Below are positions 1-13,260 of a DNA stretch of 64,000 nt, piece after piece (the stretch's first letter is position 1; every line of letters starts with the position of its first letter). Source of the DNA: Chondrosia reniformis (taxonomy: Eukaryota > Porifera > Demospongiae > Chondrillida > Chondrillidae); NCBI GenBank assembly GCA_947172415.1, contig OX359189.1:4602501-4666500 (forward strand), given 5' to 3'. The notes beneath the pieces are model-generated. The model worked only from the letters and a program-made list of their open reading frames with translations. It searched no databases and was not told where the DNA came from. Made by a program: the position numbers and the translations under genes.

Positions 1-3000
1 TTTAACCAATATATCCCATTATATATGCCAAAATTTTTGCCAAATATATCCTATTCTTTTGGCCAAATATATCCCACAAAAAACCCATAGTCTTAGCCCA
101 ATATATCCCATGGTTTTGCCAATTATATCCCTTATTTTTTTAAAATATTTCCAATAATTTTTACTAAATATATCCCATAAAATAACCTATAGTCTTAGCC
201 CAATATATCCCATGGTTTTCCCCAATATATCCCATAGTTCTTTGGAATATATCCCATTGTTTTTGCAAATATATCCCATAGTTTTTGCGGAATATATCCC
301 ATAATTTTGCATTATAGATCGTTAGTTTTATCTTAATATATCTAATGGACCAGTATATCCCATAGTTTTGCAAAATATATCCAACAATTAAAACCCATAT
401 ATCCCATAGTATATTCCATAATTTTTGCCCAATATATCCCATACCTTTGGCCGAATATATCCCACTAAATAACCTATAGTTCTAACCCAATATATCCCAT
501 GGTTTTTGCCAAATATATCCCATTCCAATAATTTTTGCTACCTATATCCCATAATATAACCTATAGTCTTAGCCCAATATATCCCATAGTTTTGTCCAAT
601 ATATCCCATAGTTTTTGCGGAATACATCCCATAAAATTATCTATAGTTTTAGACCAAGATATCACATAATTTTTGCAATGTATATCCCATAATTTTGCCT
701 AAGACATCCCTTAGTTTTTGCAAAATATATCCAATGTACCAGTATATCCCATAGTTTTGCCATATATATCCCAGAGCCATTGCCGAATATATCCCATAAA
801 AGAACCTATAGTCTTAGCCCAATTTTTCCTATTTTTTTCCCAAATATATCCCAAAGTGTTTGCAAGGATTTCCCATAATTTTTGCCCATTATATCCCATA
901 ATTTTACCTAATACATCCTCTAGTTTTTGCTTAATATATCCAATGGAGCAGTATATCCCATAGTTTTGCAAAATATATCCAACAATGTTTTACCAATATA
1001 TCCCATAATATAACCCATAATTTTAGCTCACTGTATCCCATAGTTTTTGCCGAATACAACCCATAAAATTATTTATAGCCTTAAACCAATATATCCCATA
1101 GCTTTCCGAATATATCTCATAGTTTTTGCTAATATTTACTATGCTTTTAGCCAAATATATCGCATAATATAACTTATAGTCTTAGCCCAATAAATCCCAT
1201 AGTTTTTGCCCAATATATCCCATAGTTTTTCCAAATATAACTGTAGTCTTAACAAATATATCCGATAATTTTTGCCAAATATATACCATATTATCACCTA
1301 TAGTCTTAGCCTAATATATCCCATAGTTTTCCAAATATATCTTATATTTGTTTCTAAATATATCCATTTTTCCCATTATATCCAATGGTTTTTCCAAATA
1401 TACCCATAGTTTCAGGAAATATATCCCATAGTTTTTGAATAAGTTGTTGCTTAATTTATCCAATTATTTCAAAATATTGCCAGTTATATCCCATTATATA
1501 TCCCATTATTTTATCTAATATACCCATTAATTTTGTCAAATATATCCCATACCTTTTGACGACTATCTCCCATAGCATATGCCATAACGTTTGCTTTATA
1601 TATTTCATAATTTTTGCTTAATATATCCCATAGATTTCAATTAATATATCCAATGGACTAGTATATCGCATGGTTTTGACAAATATATCCAACAATTTTT
1701 AACCAATATATCCCATAATATATCCAAAATGTTTGCCCAATATATCATAGTTTTTGCAAATATATCCCATAAAATAACCTATAGTCTTAGCCCAATATAT
1801 CCCATAGTTTTTGCCAAATATATCCCATATTTTTTAAAATATATCACATAATTTTGCCAAATATATCCCATTATATAACCTATAGTCTTAGCCCAATATA
1901 TCCCTTAGTTTTTGCCAAATATATCCCATAATTTTTACCAAATATATCCCATATTTTTCCAAATATATCCCATAATTTTTTCAACAAATATATCCCATAA
2001 TATAACCTATAGTCTTAGCCCCATTTTTTGGCCAATACATCCTTCTGCTTTTTCCTTAATATATGCAATTATTTAAAAATATTGCCTTTTATATCCCATA
2101 ATACATCCCATAGTTTTACCAAATATGCCCCTCATTTTTTGTCAAAAAATCCCATAGCTTTTGACAAATATATCCCATAGAACTTCCCATAATTTTTTCC
2201 AGTGTATCCCATAATTTTGCCTAAAATATCCCGTAGTTTTTGCTTAATATTTCCAATGGACAACTATATCGCATGGGTTTTAAAAATATATCCATCAATT
2301 TTTAATCAATATATCCCATAATATATCCCAAAATGTTTGGCCAATATATCATAGTTTTGGCGAATATATCCAACAAAATAACCTATAGTCTTAGCCCAAT
2401 ATATCCCATAGTGTTTGCTCAATATTATCCCATGGTCTTTCCCGATTATATCACATAAAATAACCTATAGTTTTAGCCCAATATAGCCCATACTTTTGCC
2501 TAATATATCCCTCAGTTTTAGCTTAATATATCCAATTATTTAAAAATATTGCCAATTCCCTTAAATATCCCATAGATTTACCAAAGATAGCCCTTAGGTT
2601 TTGTCAAATATATGCCATAGCTTTTGAAAAATATATCCCATAGTATATCCCATAATTTTTGCGCAATATATACCATAGTTTTTGCCGCATATATCCCATA
2701 AAATAATCTATAGTCTTAGGCCAATATATCCCATAGTTTTTGCCAAATATATCCCATATTTTTCCAAATATATTCCATAATGTTTTCCAAATATATCCCA
2801 TAATGTTTTCCAAATATATTCCATAATGTTTTCCAAATATATCCCTTAATGTTTTCCAAATATATCCCATAATACATCCCATAGTTTTACCCAATATGCC
2901 CCTCATGTTTTGTCAAATAAATCCCATACCTTTTGACAAATATATCCCATAGTATATCCCATAATTTTTTCCATTATATCCCATTATTGTGCCTAAGACA

Positions 3001-6000
3001 TCCCTTATTTTGTGCTTAATGTCTCCAATGGACCAGTATATTCCATAGTTTTGCAAAAAATATCCCATAGTTTTTGCCAAATACATTCCATAATATTATC
3101 TATAGTCTTAGCCCAATATATCCCAAAGTTTTTGTTCAATATATCCAATAGTCTTTCCGAAAATATCCCATTATTTTTGCAAAGATATCCCATAATTTTT
3201 CTAAATCTATCCTAAAATTTGGCCTAAAATATCCCTCGGTTGTTGCTTAAAATATCCAATAATTTAAATATATTGCCAATTATATCCCATAATATATCCC
3301 ATAATTATACCCAATATACCCCTTAGTTTTAGGCAAATATATCCCATAGCTTTTAACAAATATATCCCATAGCTTTTGAAAAATATATCCCTTAGTATAT
3401 CCCATGATTTTTCCCCTATATATCTCATATTTTCCTAATCCATCCCTTTGTTTCAGCTTAATATATCCAATGGACCAGTATATCCCAGAGTTTTGACAAA
3501 TATATCCAAAAATTTTTAACCAATATATACCATAATATATCCCATAATGTTTGCCCAATATTTCCCATACTTTTTGACAACTATATCCCGAAATATCACT
3601 TATAGTTTTACCCTATATACCCCTTAGTTTTAGGCAAATATATCCCATAGCTTTTACCAAATATATGCTATAATATATCCCACAATGTTTGCTTTATTTA
3701 TCCCATAATTTTGCCTTATGTATCCCTTAATTTTTTCTTAATATATCCAATGGACCAGTATATCCCATAGTTTTGCCAAATATATCCAACAATTTTTAAC
3801 CAATATTTCCCATAATATAACCCATAATTTTGGTCCAACATTTGCCATTGTTTTTGCTAATATTTACCATGATTTTTGACAAATATATCCCATAATATAA
3901 CCTATAGTCTTAGTCCGATATATCCCTTAGTTTTTGCTTAATATATCCAATGGACAGCTATATCGCATAGTTTTAACAAATATATCCCATAATAAATCCC
4001 AAAATGTTTGCCCAATATATTATAGTTTTTGCGAATATATCACATAAAATAACCTATAGTCTTAGCCCAATATAACCCATACTTTTGCCTTATATATCCC
4101 TCAGTTTTAGCTTAATATATCCAATTATTTAAAAATATTGCCAATTATATCTCTTAAATAACCCTTAGATTTGCCTAAGATAGCCCTTAGTTTTGGTCAA
4201 ATATATCCAATAGCTTTTGGAAAATATATCCCATAGTATATCACATAATTTTTGGGCAATATATCTCATACTTTTGCCAAATATATCCCATATTTTTCCA
4301 AATATATCCTATAAGTTTTCCAAATATAGACCATAATATAACCTATAATCTTAGCCCCATTTTTTGGCTAATATATCCCCTGTTTTTTCCTTAATATATC
4401 CAATTATTTAAAAATATTGCCTATTTTATCCCATAATACATCCCATTGTTTCACCCTATATGCCCCTCATTTTTTGTCAAATAAATCCCATAGCCTTTGA
4501 AAAATATATCCCATCGTATATCCCATAATTTTTTCCAGTATATCCCATAATTTTGCCTAAGACATCCCTTAGTGTTTGCTTAATATATCCAATGGACCAG
4601 TATATTCCATAGTTTTGCAAAAATTGTCCATACTTTTGGTCAAATACATCCCATAAAATTATCTATACCCTTAGCCCAATATATCCCAAATGTTTTGCTT
4701 AATATATCCAATAGTTTTTCCGAATATATCCTATTATTTTTGCCAATATATCCTATAATTTTGCCTATAATATCCCTCGGTTGTTGCTTAATATATCCAA
4801 TAATTTAAATATATTGCCAATTATATCCCATAATATATCCCATAATTTTACCCAATAAACCCCTTAGTTTTAGGCAAATATATCCCATAGCTTTTAACAA
4901 ATGTATCCCATAGCTTTTGAAAAATATATCCCTTAGTAAATCCCATGATTTTTCCCCTATATATCCCATATTCACCTAATCCATCCCTTAGTTTTAGCTT
5001 AATATATCCAATGGACCAGTATATCCCAGAGTTTTGACAAATATATCAAACAATATTTAACCAATATATACCATAATATATCCCATAATGTTTGCCCAAT
5101 ATATCCCAACAACTATATCCCGAAATATCACTTATAGTCTTAGCACAATATATCCCATAGTTTTGCCCAATATATCCCATAATTTTTACCAAATATATCC
5201 CATATTTTTCCAAATATATCCTATAATTTTTTCCAAATATACCCCATAATGTAACCTATAGTCTTAGCCCCATTTCTTGGCTAATATATCCCCTTGTTTT
5301 TTCCTTAATATATCCAATTATTTAAAAAATATTGCCTATTATATCCCATAATACAGCTCATAGGTTTACCCAATATGCCCCTCAAATAAATCCCATAGCT
5401 TTTGGCAAAAATATCCCATAGTATATCCCATAATCTTTTTCCAGTATATCCCATAATTTTGCCTAAGACATTCCTTAGTTTTTGCTTAATATATCCAATG
5501 GACAAGTATATTCCATAGTTTTGCAAAATATATCCCATAGTTTTTACCGAATACATCCCATTAAATTATCCATAGACAAAGCCCAATTTAACCCATACGT
5601 TTGCCTAATATATCCCTCAGTTTTAGCTTAATATATCCAATTATTTAAAAATATTGCCAATTATACCCCTTAAATAACCCATGGATTTACCAAAGATACC
5701 CCTTAGTTTTTGTCAAATATATGCCATAAATTTTGTAAAATATATCCCATAGTATATCCCATAATTTTTGAGCAATATATCCCATAGTTTTTGTCGCATA
5801 AATCCCATAAAATAACCTATAGTCTTATCCCAATATATCCCATACTTCTTGCCAAATATATCCCTTTATTTTTCCAACTATATCCCATAATTTTGGCCAA
5901 ATATATCCAATTATTTTTGAAAATATATCCCATAATTTTTGCCTAATCTATCCTATAATTTTGCTTAAAATATCCCTCAGTTGTGGCTTAATATATCCAA

Positions 6001-8236
6001 TAATTCAAAAATATTGCCAATTATAGCCCATAATATATCCCTTAATTTTAGCCAATATACCCCTTAGTTTTAGGCAACTATATCCCATAGCTTTTAACAA
6101 ATATATCCCATAGCTTTTGAAAAATATATCCCTTATTATATTCCATGATTTTTCCCCTATATATCCCATATTCGCCTAATCCATCCCCTAGTTTTATCTT
6201 AATATATCCAATGGACCAGTATATCCCAGAGTTTTGACAAATATATCCAACAATTTTTAACCAATGTATACCATAATATATCCCATAGTTTTTGCCCACT
6301 ATATCCCATAGTCTTTCTGAATAAATCCCGTAGTTTTACAAATATATCCCTTTCGTTTTTTGTCAAATATATCCCATAGTATATCCCATAATTTTTGAGC
6401 AATATATCCCATAGTTTTTGCCGCATAAATCCCTTAAAATAACCTATTTTCTTATCCCAATATATCCCATACTTTTTGCCAAATATATCCCAACTATATC
6501 CCATAATTTTGGCCAAATATATCCAATTATTTGTGAAAATATATCTCATAATTTTTGCCTAATATATCCCATAATTTCGCTTAAAATATCCCTCAGTTGT
6601 TGCTTAATATATCCAAAAATTCAAAAATATTGCCAATTATAACCCATAATATATCCCTTAATTTTAGCCAATATACCCCTTAGTTTTAGGCAACTATATC
6701 CCATAGCTTTTAACAAATAAATCCCATAGCTTTTGAAAAATATATCCCTTATTATATCCCATGATTTTTCCCCTATATATCCCATATTCGCCTAATCCAT
6801 CCCCTAGTTTTATCTTAATATATCCAATGGACCAGTATATCCCAGAGTTTTGACAAATATATCCAACAATTTTTAACCAATGTATACCATAATATATCCC
6901 ATAGTTTTTGCCCACTATATCCCATAGTCTTTCTGAATAAATCCCGTAGTTTTACAAATATATCCCTTTCGTTTTTTGTCAAATATATCCCATAGTATAT
7001 CCTATAATTTTTGCCTTTTATATCCCATAATTTTGCCTAATACTTTCCTTAACTTTTGCTTAATATATCCAATGGATCACTATATCGCATAGTTTTGACA
7101 AATATATCCAACAATTTTTAACCAATATATCCCACACTATATACCAAAATTTTTGCCCAATATATCATAGTTTTTGCGAATATATTCCATAAAATAACCT
7201 ATAGTCTTAGCCCAATATATCCCATGGTCTTTGTGAATAAATTCCATAATTTTACAAATATATCCAACAATTTTCCAAATATATCCCATAATATAACCTA
7301 TAGTCTTAGCCCAATATATCCCATAGTTTTTGCCAAATATATCCCATAATTTTGGCCAAATATATCCCATATTTTGCCAAATATATCCCTCAGTTTTTGC
7401 TTAACAAATCCAATTATTTAAAAATATTGCCAATTATATCCCATAATATATGAAATAGTTTTACCCAATATACACCTTAGTTTTAGTCAAATAAATCCCA
7501 GAGCTTCGGACAAATATATCCCATAGTATATCCCATAATTTTTGTCCTATATATCCCATAATTTTATCTAATATAACCCATAAAATAACCTATAGTCTTA
7601 GCCAAATATAATGAAAAGTCTTCGCCAAATATATCCCAGATTTCTTCAAAATATAACTCATAATTTTTGCCAAGTATATCCCATAATATAATCTATTGTC
7701 TTAGCCCAATATATCCCTTAATTTTTGCCAAATACATCCCATAATATAACCTATAGTCTTAGCCCAATATATCCCAAAGTTTTTCCAAATATATCTTATA
7801 CATTTTTTAATATATCCGTTTTTGCCCATCATATCCAATAGTTTTTCCCAATATTCCCATACTTTTAGGAAATATATCCCATAGTTTTTGCAAATATATT
7901 CCATAATTTTTGCCGAATATATCCCTAAATTTTGAATAAGTTGTTGCTTAATATATCCAATTTTTTCAAAATATTGCCAATTATATCCCATAATATATCC
8001 CATAATGTTACCCAATATACGCATTATTTTTTGTCAAATATATCCCATACCTTTTGACGACTATATCCCATAGTATATACCATAATTTTTCCTTTATATA
8101 TCTCATAATTTTTGCTTAATATATCCCAAAGATTTTAATAAATATGTCCAATGGACTAGTATATCCCAGAGTTTTGCCAAATATGTCCAACAATTATAAA
8201 CCAATATATCCCAAAATATATAATAATTTTTTCCCA
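1..8236. repeat. AT-rich degenerate minisatellite array (TATATCCCA core)
   Basis: About 8.2 kb is built from variants of a roughly 22-24 bp unit of the type CCAAATATATCCCATAGTTT. Two other recurrent modules are mixed in: one containing ACCTATAGTCTTAGCCC and one containing CCAATGGACCAGTATATCC. Long open frames on both strands read as repeats of the same few residues (GYI, NYGIYW) and are by-products of the stop-poor repeat, so none is called a gene. Higher-order duplication is visible: 6100-6390 recurs nearly unchanged at 6716-7005, an offset of 616 bp, and 3280-3560 is a more diverged relative. The array stops abruptly near 8236. I see no gene in it. Confidence 0.9.
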
Positions 8237-8534
8237 ATTATCATGACGTTTATGTTTACATAAACAGAGTTAGAGGGACCAGGTGGGGCAGCGCCTGTCC
8301 AGCCAGCGATGAGAATATATGTTAAGTGTTAATTTAGTCGCATTTAACTTGTGGCGAAGCAAACTATGAAATCAGTAAGTTATATGTCCAGCTTAGGAGA
8401 CGCCGAGCTAGATTACGTATGTGGAAAGCATTAATTACCGCGTGCACGTCCACTCTTGGCTTGCAACAAAGAAACAGCTCCTGTGTCAATTTCCCTTGTC
8501 CCGATGATTATCTAGCTCTACAGACCGATCGAGG
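8237..8534. other. Non-repeat flank between the array and the DIRS-like gag
   Basis: The TATATCCCA pattern ends here. A short palindrome, GTTTATG-TTTA-CATAAAC, lies at about 8249-8266. The segment could be the 5' terminal region of the DIRS-like element, but no matching inverted terminal repeat was found on its 3' side, which is buried in satellite. No gene is seen. Confidence 0.4.
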
Positions 8535-8754
8535 ATGGCCACACCCGAAAATCCCACTGCCTCTCAAACGAGCAAGAGCGACCAGCCGCAGGAATCACTT
8601 CCGAGTCAACTACCACCCCTCGATGACCTAAGCCCTTCTCAGGCCCAACAAGTGTTGGAGTCAGCGCTGCAGCCCTACCGCCGACTAGAGGAGAGCCCAC
8701 GTGTTCCCACGTCCTCACTGCTGAACGGCGGTCTCCTTACAGCGGCTCCTACAG
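8535..8754 (+). CDS. DIRS-like gag, first exon (N-terminus)
   Basis: An ATG at 8535 opens a proline/serine/glutamine-rich frame of 73 codons that ends at a strong splice donor, ACAG|GTAAGT, at 8754/8755. Joined to the acceptor at 9293/9294 the frame continues as ...APT-GNQDLSIHPGQ. No fold is recognised in this part. It is assigned to gag only by position and by joining in frame to the next segment. The intron inference rests on the splice consensus and frame continuity. Confidence 0.55.
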
Positions 8755-9293
8755 GTAAGTACCTTTTCATTGGGATAGATATATGGCCATCATATTATAT
8801 ATAGCGGCTGCATTCGATCGATTTAGCGTCTCTATAAGTGGTCAGCACTACGCATATATAACTATCTGACATATATAAGGTGGGAATGCTCAGCGCTAAC
8901 TATCTATGCTAGGTGTTCCCACGACTCCATCCTCCTGAGAATGAACGCGGCTATCCAGGTCACGCCCCCAACAACAACAAAAATTTATGATTGCCATAGT
9001 ATATTGTTACTTGTATATATATAATAGACAAAATACAGATCCATGGCTATAGGGCAAACCTTGCTGCTCAGCCCGTCGGTCCACACTCCTCGCACATGCT
9101 CTGCTCAACTCTTACGTACTCTGCTCAGCCCCTCCTCTCATTACGCTCCTCGCGCATGCACTGCTCAACCCGTCTTGTAAATACGTACTGTACTCAGCCC
9201 CCCTTGTGCTCGCACTGCTCAGCCCCCCTTGTGCTCGCACTGCTCAGCCCCCCCTCGCCCGCTACTGCTCTCTTTGCTCTCATATATATGCAG

Positions 9294-9427
9294 GCAACCA
9301 AGACCTCTCCATTCACCCAGGCCAGATCCCGTCTGCGGCCCAACTGGCCCATCTTGCAGTGAGGCCTGCCGAAGCCAACCAGGTCATCCCCCTCCTCCTC
9401 CATCCCTGGCTACTCTGCCTCCGGTAG
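9294..9427 (+). CDS. DIRS-like gag, second exon segment
   Basis: This begins after the acceptor ATGCAG at 9288-9293 and reads GNQDLSIHPGQIPSAAQLAH and onward until a stop at 9425-9427. The reading after about residue NQ is probably frameshifted, because the zinc-knuckle part of gag lies in another frame downstream. The intervening 8755-9293 is a putative intron containing short CTGCTCAGCCC-type direct repeats around 9064-9250. Confidence 0.45.
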
Positions 9428-9694
9428 CAGCCGGCAACCCCTCCATGCCCCAGAATAGCGATGCCATCACTCACCCTGCATCACAGCTGACCATTTGCGA
9501 CACAGGCGAACTATTACCCTCTCACCTGCTACAATAAGTGTGGACTTTACATTTGTGGAGCTCTATTGGTTCCTTCCGGCCCCATTGATGCAGACTGCTC
9601 TCCAGCAGGACGACTGCAATCATCCGCACTGCCACTGCTCCAACTACTCGCACTCTCGACGAAGTAGGAGGACCGTCGACGACATTTTACCTGG

Positions 9695-10252
9695 TTGCTC
9701 TGCTTCCACTGCTATGCAGCCGCTCTATGCTCCTTTCATCCTTGCATGCTCCCAGAGCCAATGGCCTACACCAAGAGTATACTGCAAGCTCATCTGCAGT
9801 TCACGGGGGACGGCTGGCACGTTTACGATCGTGCCTTTAGGGTACAGGCAGCATCCCAATGCCAAACTAACTGGAGGCGCGTGGATGCAAGCTTATATGC
9901 CCGCTTTGTCATGGCCCAAAGTAGACGGTCGGCTACTTGCCAATTCTGCTGTAGTGCAGGCCACCGCTCCAATGCATGCCCATGGGGCATGGACGAACCT
10001 TCCTCTCAGGAACCCGGCACCCCAACCCCTCGCCCGGCTCGCCCAATCAGCACTTTCTCTCCAACGGGCGGGCCAATTTGCATTTCCTGGAATGCGGGGG
10101 CGTGGCAGTTCCCTGACTCGTGCCGGTTCCGGTATGTCTGCTCAGCATGTTCCTTCCCTGGACATCGTTCCTCCGAATGCAGAAGGAAACCCACCTCTGC
10201 AAGGGTCCCACCTATGGTGCCACTACCTCCAGCAAAAAGTGCAGTTCCCTGA
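9695..10252 (+). pseudogene. DIRS-like gag C-terminal half with zinc knuckles
   Basis: This frame has a conserved-looking block (WRRVDASLYARFVMAQSR) followed by a CCHC knuckle C-X2-C-X4-H-X4-C (CQFCCSAGHRSNAC). Further on, a Cys/His-rich segment starts CISWNAGAWQF and ends in a second knuckle, CSACSFPGHRSSEC. This arrangement is typical of DIRS-type Gag and serves nucleic-acid binding. The frame is closed at both ends and has no clear start of its own, so it is a broken gag. It lies upstream of RT, as expected. Confidence 0.7.
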
Positions 10253-11024
10253 GGTCCAGCACACCAAGAGCCAGTTATATAGGCAGCTGCTCAGGACCCT
10301 ATTAGCTTATAGGTAGACATATTAGACATATATAGCAACTTGTAGCCACTGATGGATATGTGAAATACGTATAACAATACTGATATGAATTCGAAAGTAA
10401 CTGAAGGCGCATGTTCATCTCTCTAGTGGGAGGCTCGTTCTTGGTCCCTCCCAATCCACTGGTTCCATGCAGACAGTCCTGTAATCTCAAGCTAAGAAAT
10501 GACAGATATACTTGAATAGAGCTATATAGGCACACACATAGATACCCGTCTAAGCCAGGCATAGCCATACATATACACATGCATACAGGGTCTGCAATAC
10601 AATACAAGCATAGATATATATACCTATATGGCCAGCTGAGGCATGTACACATACATCTATATCGCATACGTATGGACAATGCGGCTGGGGCATTGCATGG
10701 TCCTGGGCTAACCAGCCATCCCTCTATTCATCCGCATAGGTCAGCAACAGTATGTTTACACCCGTGACCTACGGGCCCTTACCAACCACCCAGTCACAGG
10801 CCACTCGGGAGGAGATACCAGGGCTGAGCCAGGTTCTTTGGGAGGGGCCCCATCCCCTCTGTCTGCCAAAATTTGACAAGCAGCATTGCAAGGTTTTCCG
10901 GAGAAGCAGTTTTTTGCTTGGCTAGTGGGGGCTCCAGGACGGATTCCGACTGGGCTACCAAACCTCACGATCCCTCCTCAAGCCACCCAAGAGAAACATA
11001 CCTTCGGCCCATGACCAGCCAAAG
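10253..11024 (+). other. Spacer between gag and RT of the DIRS-like element
   Basis: About 770 bp without a supported gene. The final ~200 bp, read in the RT frame after 10855, contains pieces such as FDKQHCKVF and, closer to RT, PKRNIPSAHDQPKVVDAYLAAE. That is probably the degraded N-terminal part of pol. The AT-rich middle (10310-10680), with many ATATA runs, shows nothing recognisable. Confidence 0.4.
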
Positions 11025-11796
11025 GTGGTGGATGCCTACCTAGCCGCAGAGGTACAGAAAGGTAGGGTGTTAGGCCCATTTCCTACGCCTCCGATCAACC
11101 CTCTGCACATCAGTCGCTTTGGGGTTATCCCCAAGAAATCGCAGCCTGGCAAGTGGCGACTCATTGTGGACTTCTCCTTCCCAGAGGGGAGAAGTGTGAA
11201 TGATGGAATCCCTAAGGAAATTTGCTCACTGCGGTACCCGACAATAGACCTGGCTATCGGTCAGATCCTGCAATTGGGAGGGGGAACACAACTGTCAAAG
11301 TTGGACATCAAGGATGCGTATCGCATAGTGCCCGAACACCCTCAGGATTGGAAACTTTTGGGATTATTCTGGAAAGGTAGCTACTACATAGACACCAGGC
11401 TGCCCTTTGGTTTAGGGTCAGCGCCAAAAATATTTGCCGATGAAGCACAGTGGCTCATTATGCAGCGGGGGGGTGGGCCATTGCCTACACTACCTGGACG
11501 ATTTCCTCTTCCTAGTACCCCCGGAGGTGGTGGCAACAGCTCTCGAGGTGGCTTCGGCTACCCTCACAGAGTTAGGAATCCCCCTAGCCCCAGGAAAACT
11601 AGAGGGCCCAACCACCAGGCTTACATTCCTGAGGATTGAGCTTGACACCAGTACTATGATTGCACGACTCCCAGAGGAAAAGGTGTTACGTATCAAGGCC
11701 CTCTTGGATTTGTGGCAAGATAGGAAGGCATGCACAAAACGGGACCTGCTGTCCCTTCTGGGAGTTCTCCAACATGCCACCATGATAGTCCAATAA
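11025..11796 (+). pseudogene. DIRS-like reverse transcriptase
   Basis: Motifs run in order: ISRFGVIPKK, GKWRLIVDFSFPEG, LSKLDIKDAYR (first catalytic Asp), LPFGLGSAPKIF, then LHYLDDFLFL (the YLDD box). The first part (11025 to about 11470) and the YLDD part (from 11434) are in different frames, so a frameshift lies in a G-rich stretch near 11466-11475. A stop at 11794-11796 follows the thumb region. The enzyme would copy element RNA into DNA. It is disrupted here. Confidence 0.85.
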
Positions 11797-11808
11797 GGCA
11801 GGACATTT

Positions 11809-12549
11809 GTGCGTCGTATCATTGAGCTGTCCAAGGTGGTAAACGAACTTCACCATTTTGTTCGCCTTAACCGGGAGTTCAGATCAGACTTACACTGGTG
11901 GAAGCTGTTTATATCAAGATGGAACGGAGTCAGCTTTCTGATGCCAGCACATGTGGCCTCCCAGACCACAAGTATCTATTCTGATGCCTTGGGCTCTTGG
12001 GGTTTCGGGGCATGGTGTGACAGCTCGCTGCAATGGTTCCAAAGGAGTTGGCTTCCCAACTGGCAGAAGCAGGCAATCACAGCAAAGGAGCTATTGCCCA
12101 TTGCAATCGCAGCAACAGTGTGGGGCCCCAAGTGGAGCAGACTAGCAGTGCGTTTTTGGTGTGACAATGCCTCAATCGTACAAGTCATAGCCTCCAGGAA
12201 GAGCAATGAGCCCCTTGTCATGCACCTGTTACGTGGACTCCATCTCCTGGCGATGGAGTTCCACTTTGTATTTTCGGCTGCACACATAGCAGGAAAAGAC
12301 AATGGCCCTCCAGATGCCTTGTCCCGTAACTCTGCTTCCTCCTTTCACATGCAGGTTCCCATGGCCCCCAAGGAGCCAACCCCACTGCCACCGGACCTCA
12401 TCCAGCTGTTTCTGGCAACACCACCCCCAGATTTGCTCTCCTCCAGCTGGAGGCAGCTGCTAACCACTACCTTGGGAAGGGCATCGCACACTCTACTGCC
12501 CAGATGTATAGCTCAGGCAAGCGACAATACCATGCCTTCTGCCAACTGA
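11809..12549 (+). pseudogene. DIRS-like RNase H domain
   Basis: This follows RT in the usual pol order. Acidic active-site positions are recognisable: SDALGSWG (Asp), TAKELLPI (Glu), CDNASIV (Asp) and KDNGPPDALSR (Asp, with DALSR marking the domain end). The frame then runs into a proline-rich linker toward the recombinase and stops at 12547-12549. The domain degrades the RNA strand of the hybrid. RNase H looks intact, but the polyprotein is split. Confidence 0.82.
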
Positions 12550-12589
12550 CAGCCCTTTCTCCCATCCCTGCATCGGAACATCAGCTTAT

Positions 12590-13260
12590 GCTCTTTGCGG
12601 CATATTTAGCGAAAAAAGGCTCCGGTGGCAAACCATCAAGACGTATCTAGCAGCAGTACGCCACCTCCATCTCACCAGCGGCCCCGACACTCCATTCTCA
12701 GATGCTAGGCGCCCACGACTACAATTCCTTCTGCAGGGCATTAAGAGAGCCACATCAAAAATGCTGACAAAAGCACGCCTCCCTATTACACCTGATATCC
12801 TATTGAAGGTGGGGAGAGTAATTCAGCAGTCTTCGCAGTCTCAGGATAAGCTCATGGTCTGGGCAGCCATGAACACCTGCTTTTTTGGATTCCTGCGGGC
12901 AGGAGAGGTTTGCGACCAGTCCACCAGCACATTTGACCCAAGTTGGCGCCTATGTGTTGGTGACCTGGCGGTGGACTCACTGGAGGCCCAGGCTAAGATT
13001 TTTGTTACTATAAAGGCATCCAAGACAGATCCGTTTAGAGAGGGTGTAACCATTACACTTGGGAAGACGGACCAAAAGCTCTGCCTCCTCACAGCTCTAC
13101 TTCCATATGTGGCACTAAGGGGTGCACAAAAGGGCCCACTGTTCAGGTTCGCAGATGGCTCCTTTTTGACATGAGAGGGGTTCGTACAGGAAGTTCGCCA
13201 GCTTTTGACCACAGCAGGCATTGACCCATCCCCATATTCAGGCCACAGTTTCCGCATTGC
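12590..13260 (+). pseudogene. DIRS-like tyrosine recombinase
   Basis: After early frameshifts the N-terminal core-binding part reads TYLAAVRHLHLTSG and LQFLLQGIKRATSK. The catalytic part has FFGFLRAGEV (box I Arg) and, after an in-frame stop at 13172-13174, GHSFRI (the His-x-x-Arg box II). The normal sequel, with G-A-TT, IQ-LGRW and the nucleophilic Tyr, is shifted and truncated at 13258. There the sequence becomes the first unit of the downstream satellite. Such enzymes integrate circular DNA. This copy is dead. Confidence 0.82.

Larger units (their letters stand above)
8535..13260 (+). mobile_element. DIRS-like tyrosine-recombinase retrotransposon, decayed
   Basis: Remnants occur in the order gag with CCHC-type knuckles, reverse transcriptase with YLDD, RNase H, tyrosine recombinase. 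This order and the LPFGL-SAPKIF motif in RT are typical of DIRS/PAT/Ngaro elements, which integrate with a tyrosine recombinase instead of a DDE integrase. The coding regions are split across frames by stops and frameshifts, so the copy is not autonomous. GC content is visibly higher than in the flanking satellites. The 5' end is not defined, and the 3' end runs straight into the satellite at 13258. Confidence 0.88.

Noticed and set aside
164-8024. Many open frames of 60-116 codons in the first 8 kb on both strands
   Set aside because: They are translations of the TATATCCCA repeat, low in complexity and without domains.
1-8236. CRISPR-like regular spacing of repeats
   Set aside because: Units are degenerate and contiguous with no unique spacers, in clearly eukaryotic DNA.
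9064-9250. CTGCTCAGCCC repeats as a gene segment
   Set aside because: Short tandem-like direct repeats inside the putative gag intron. Frames differ and no domain is seen.
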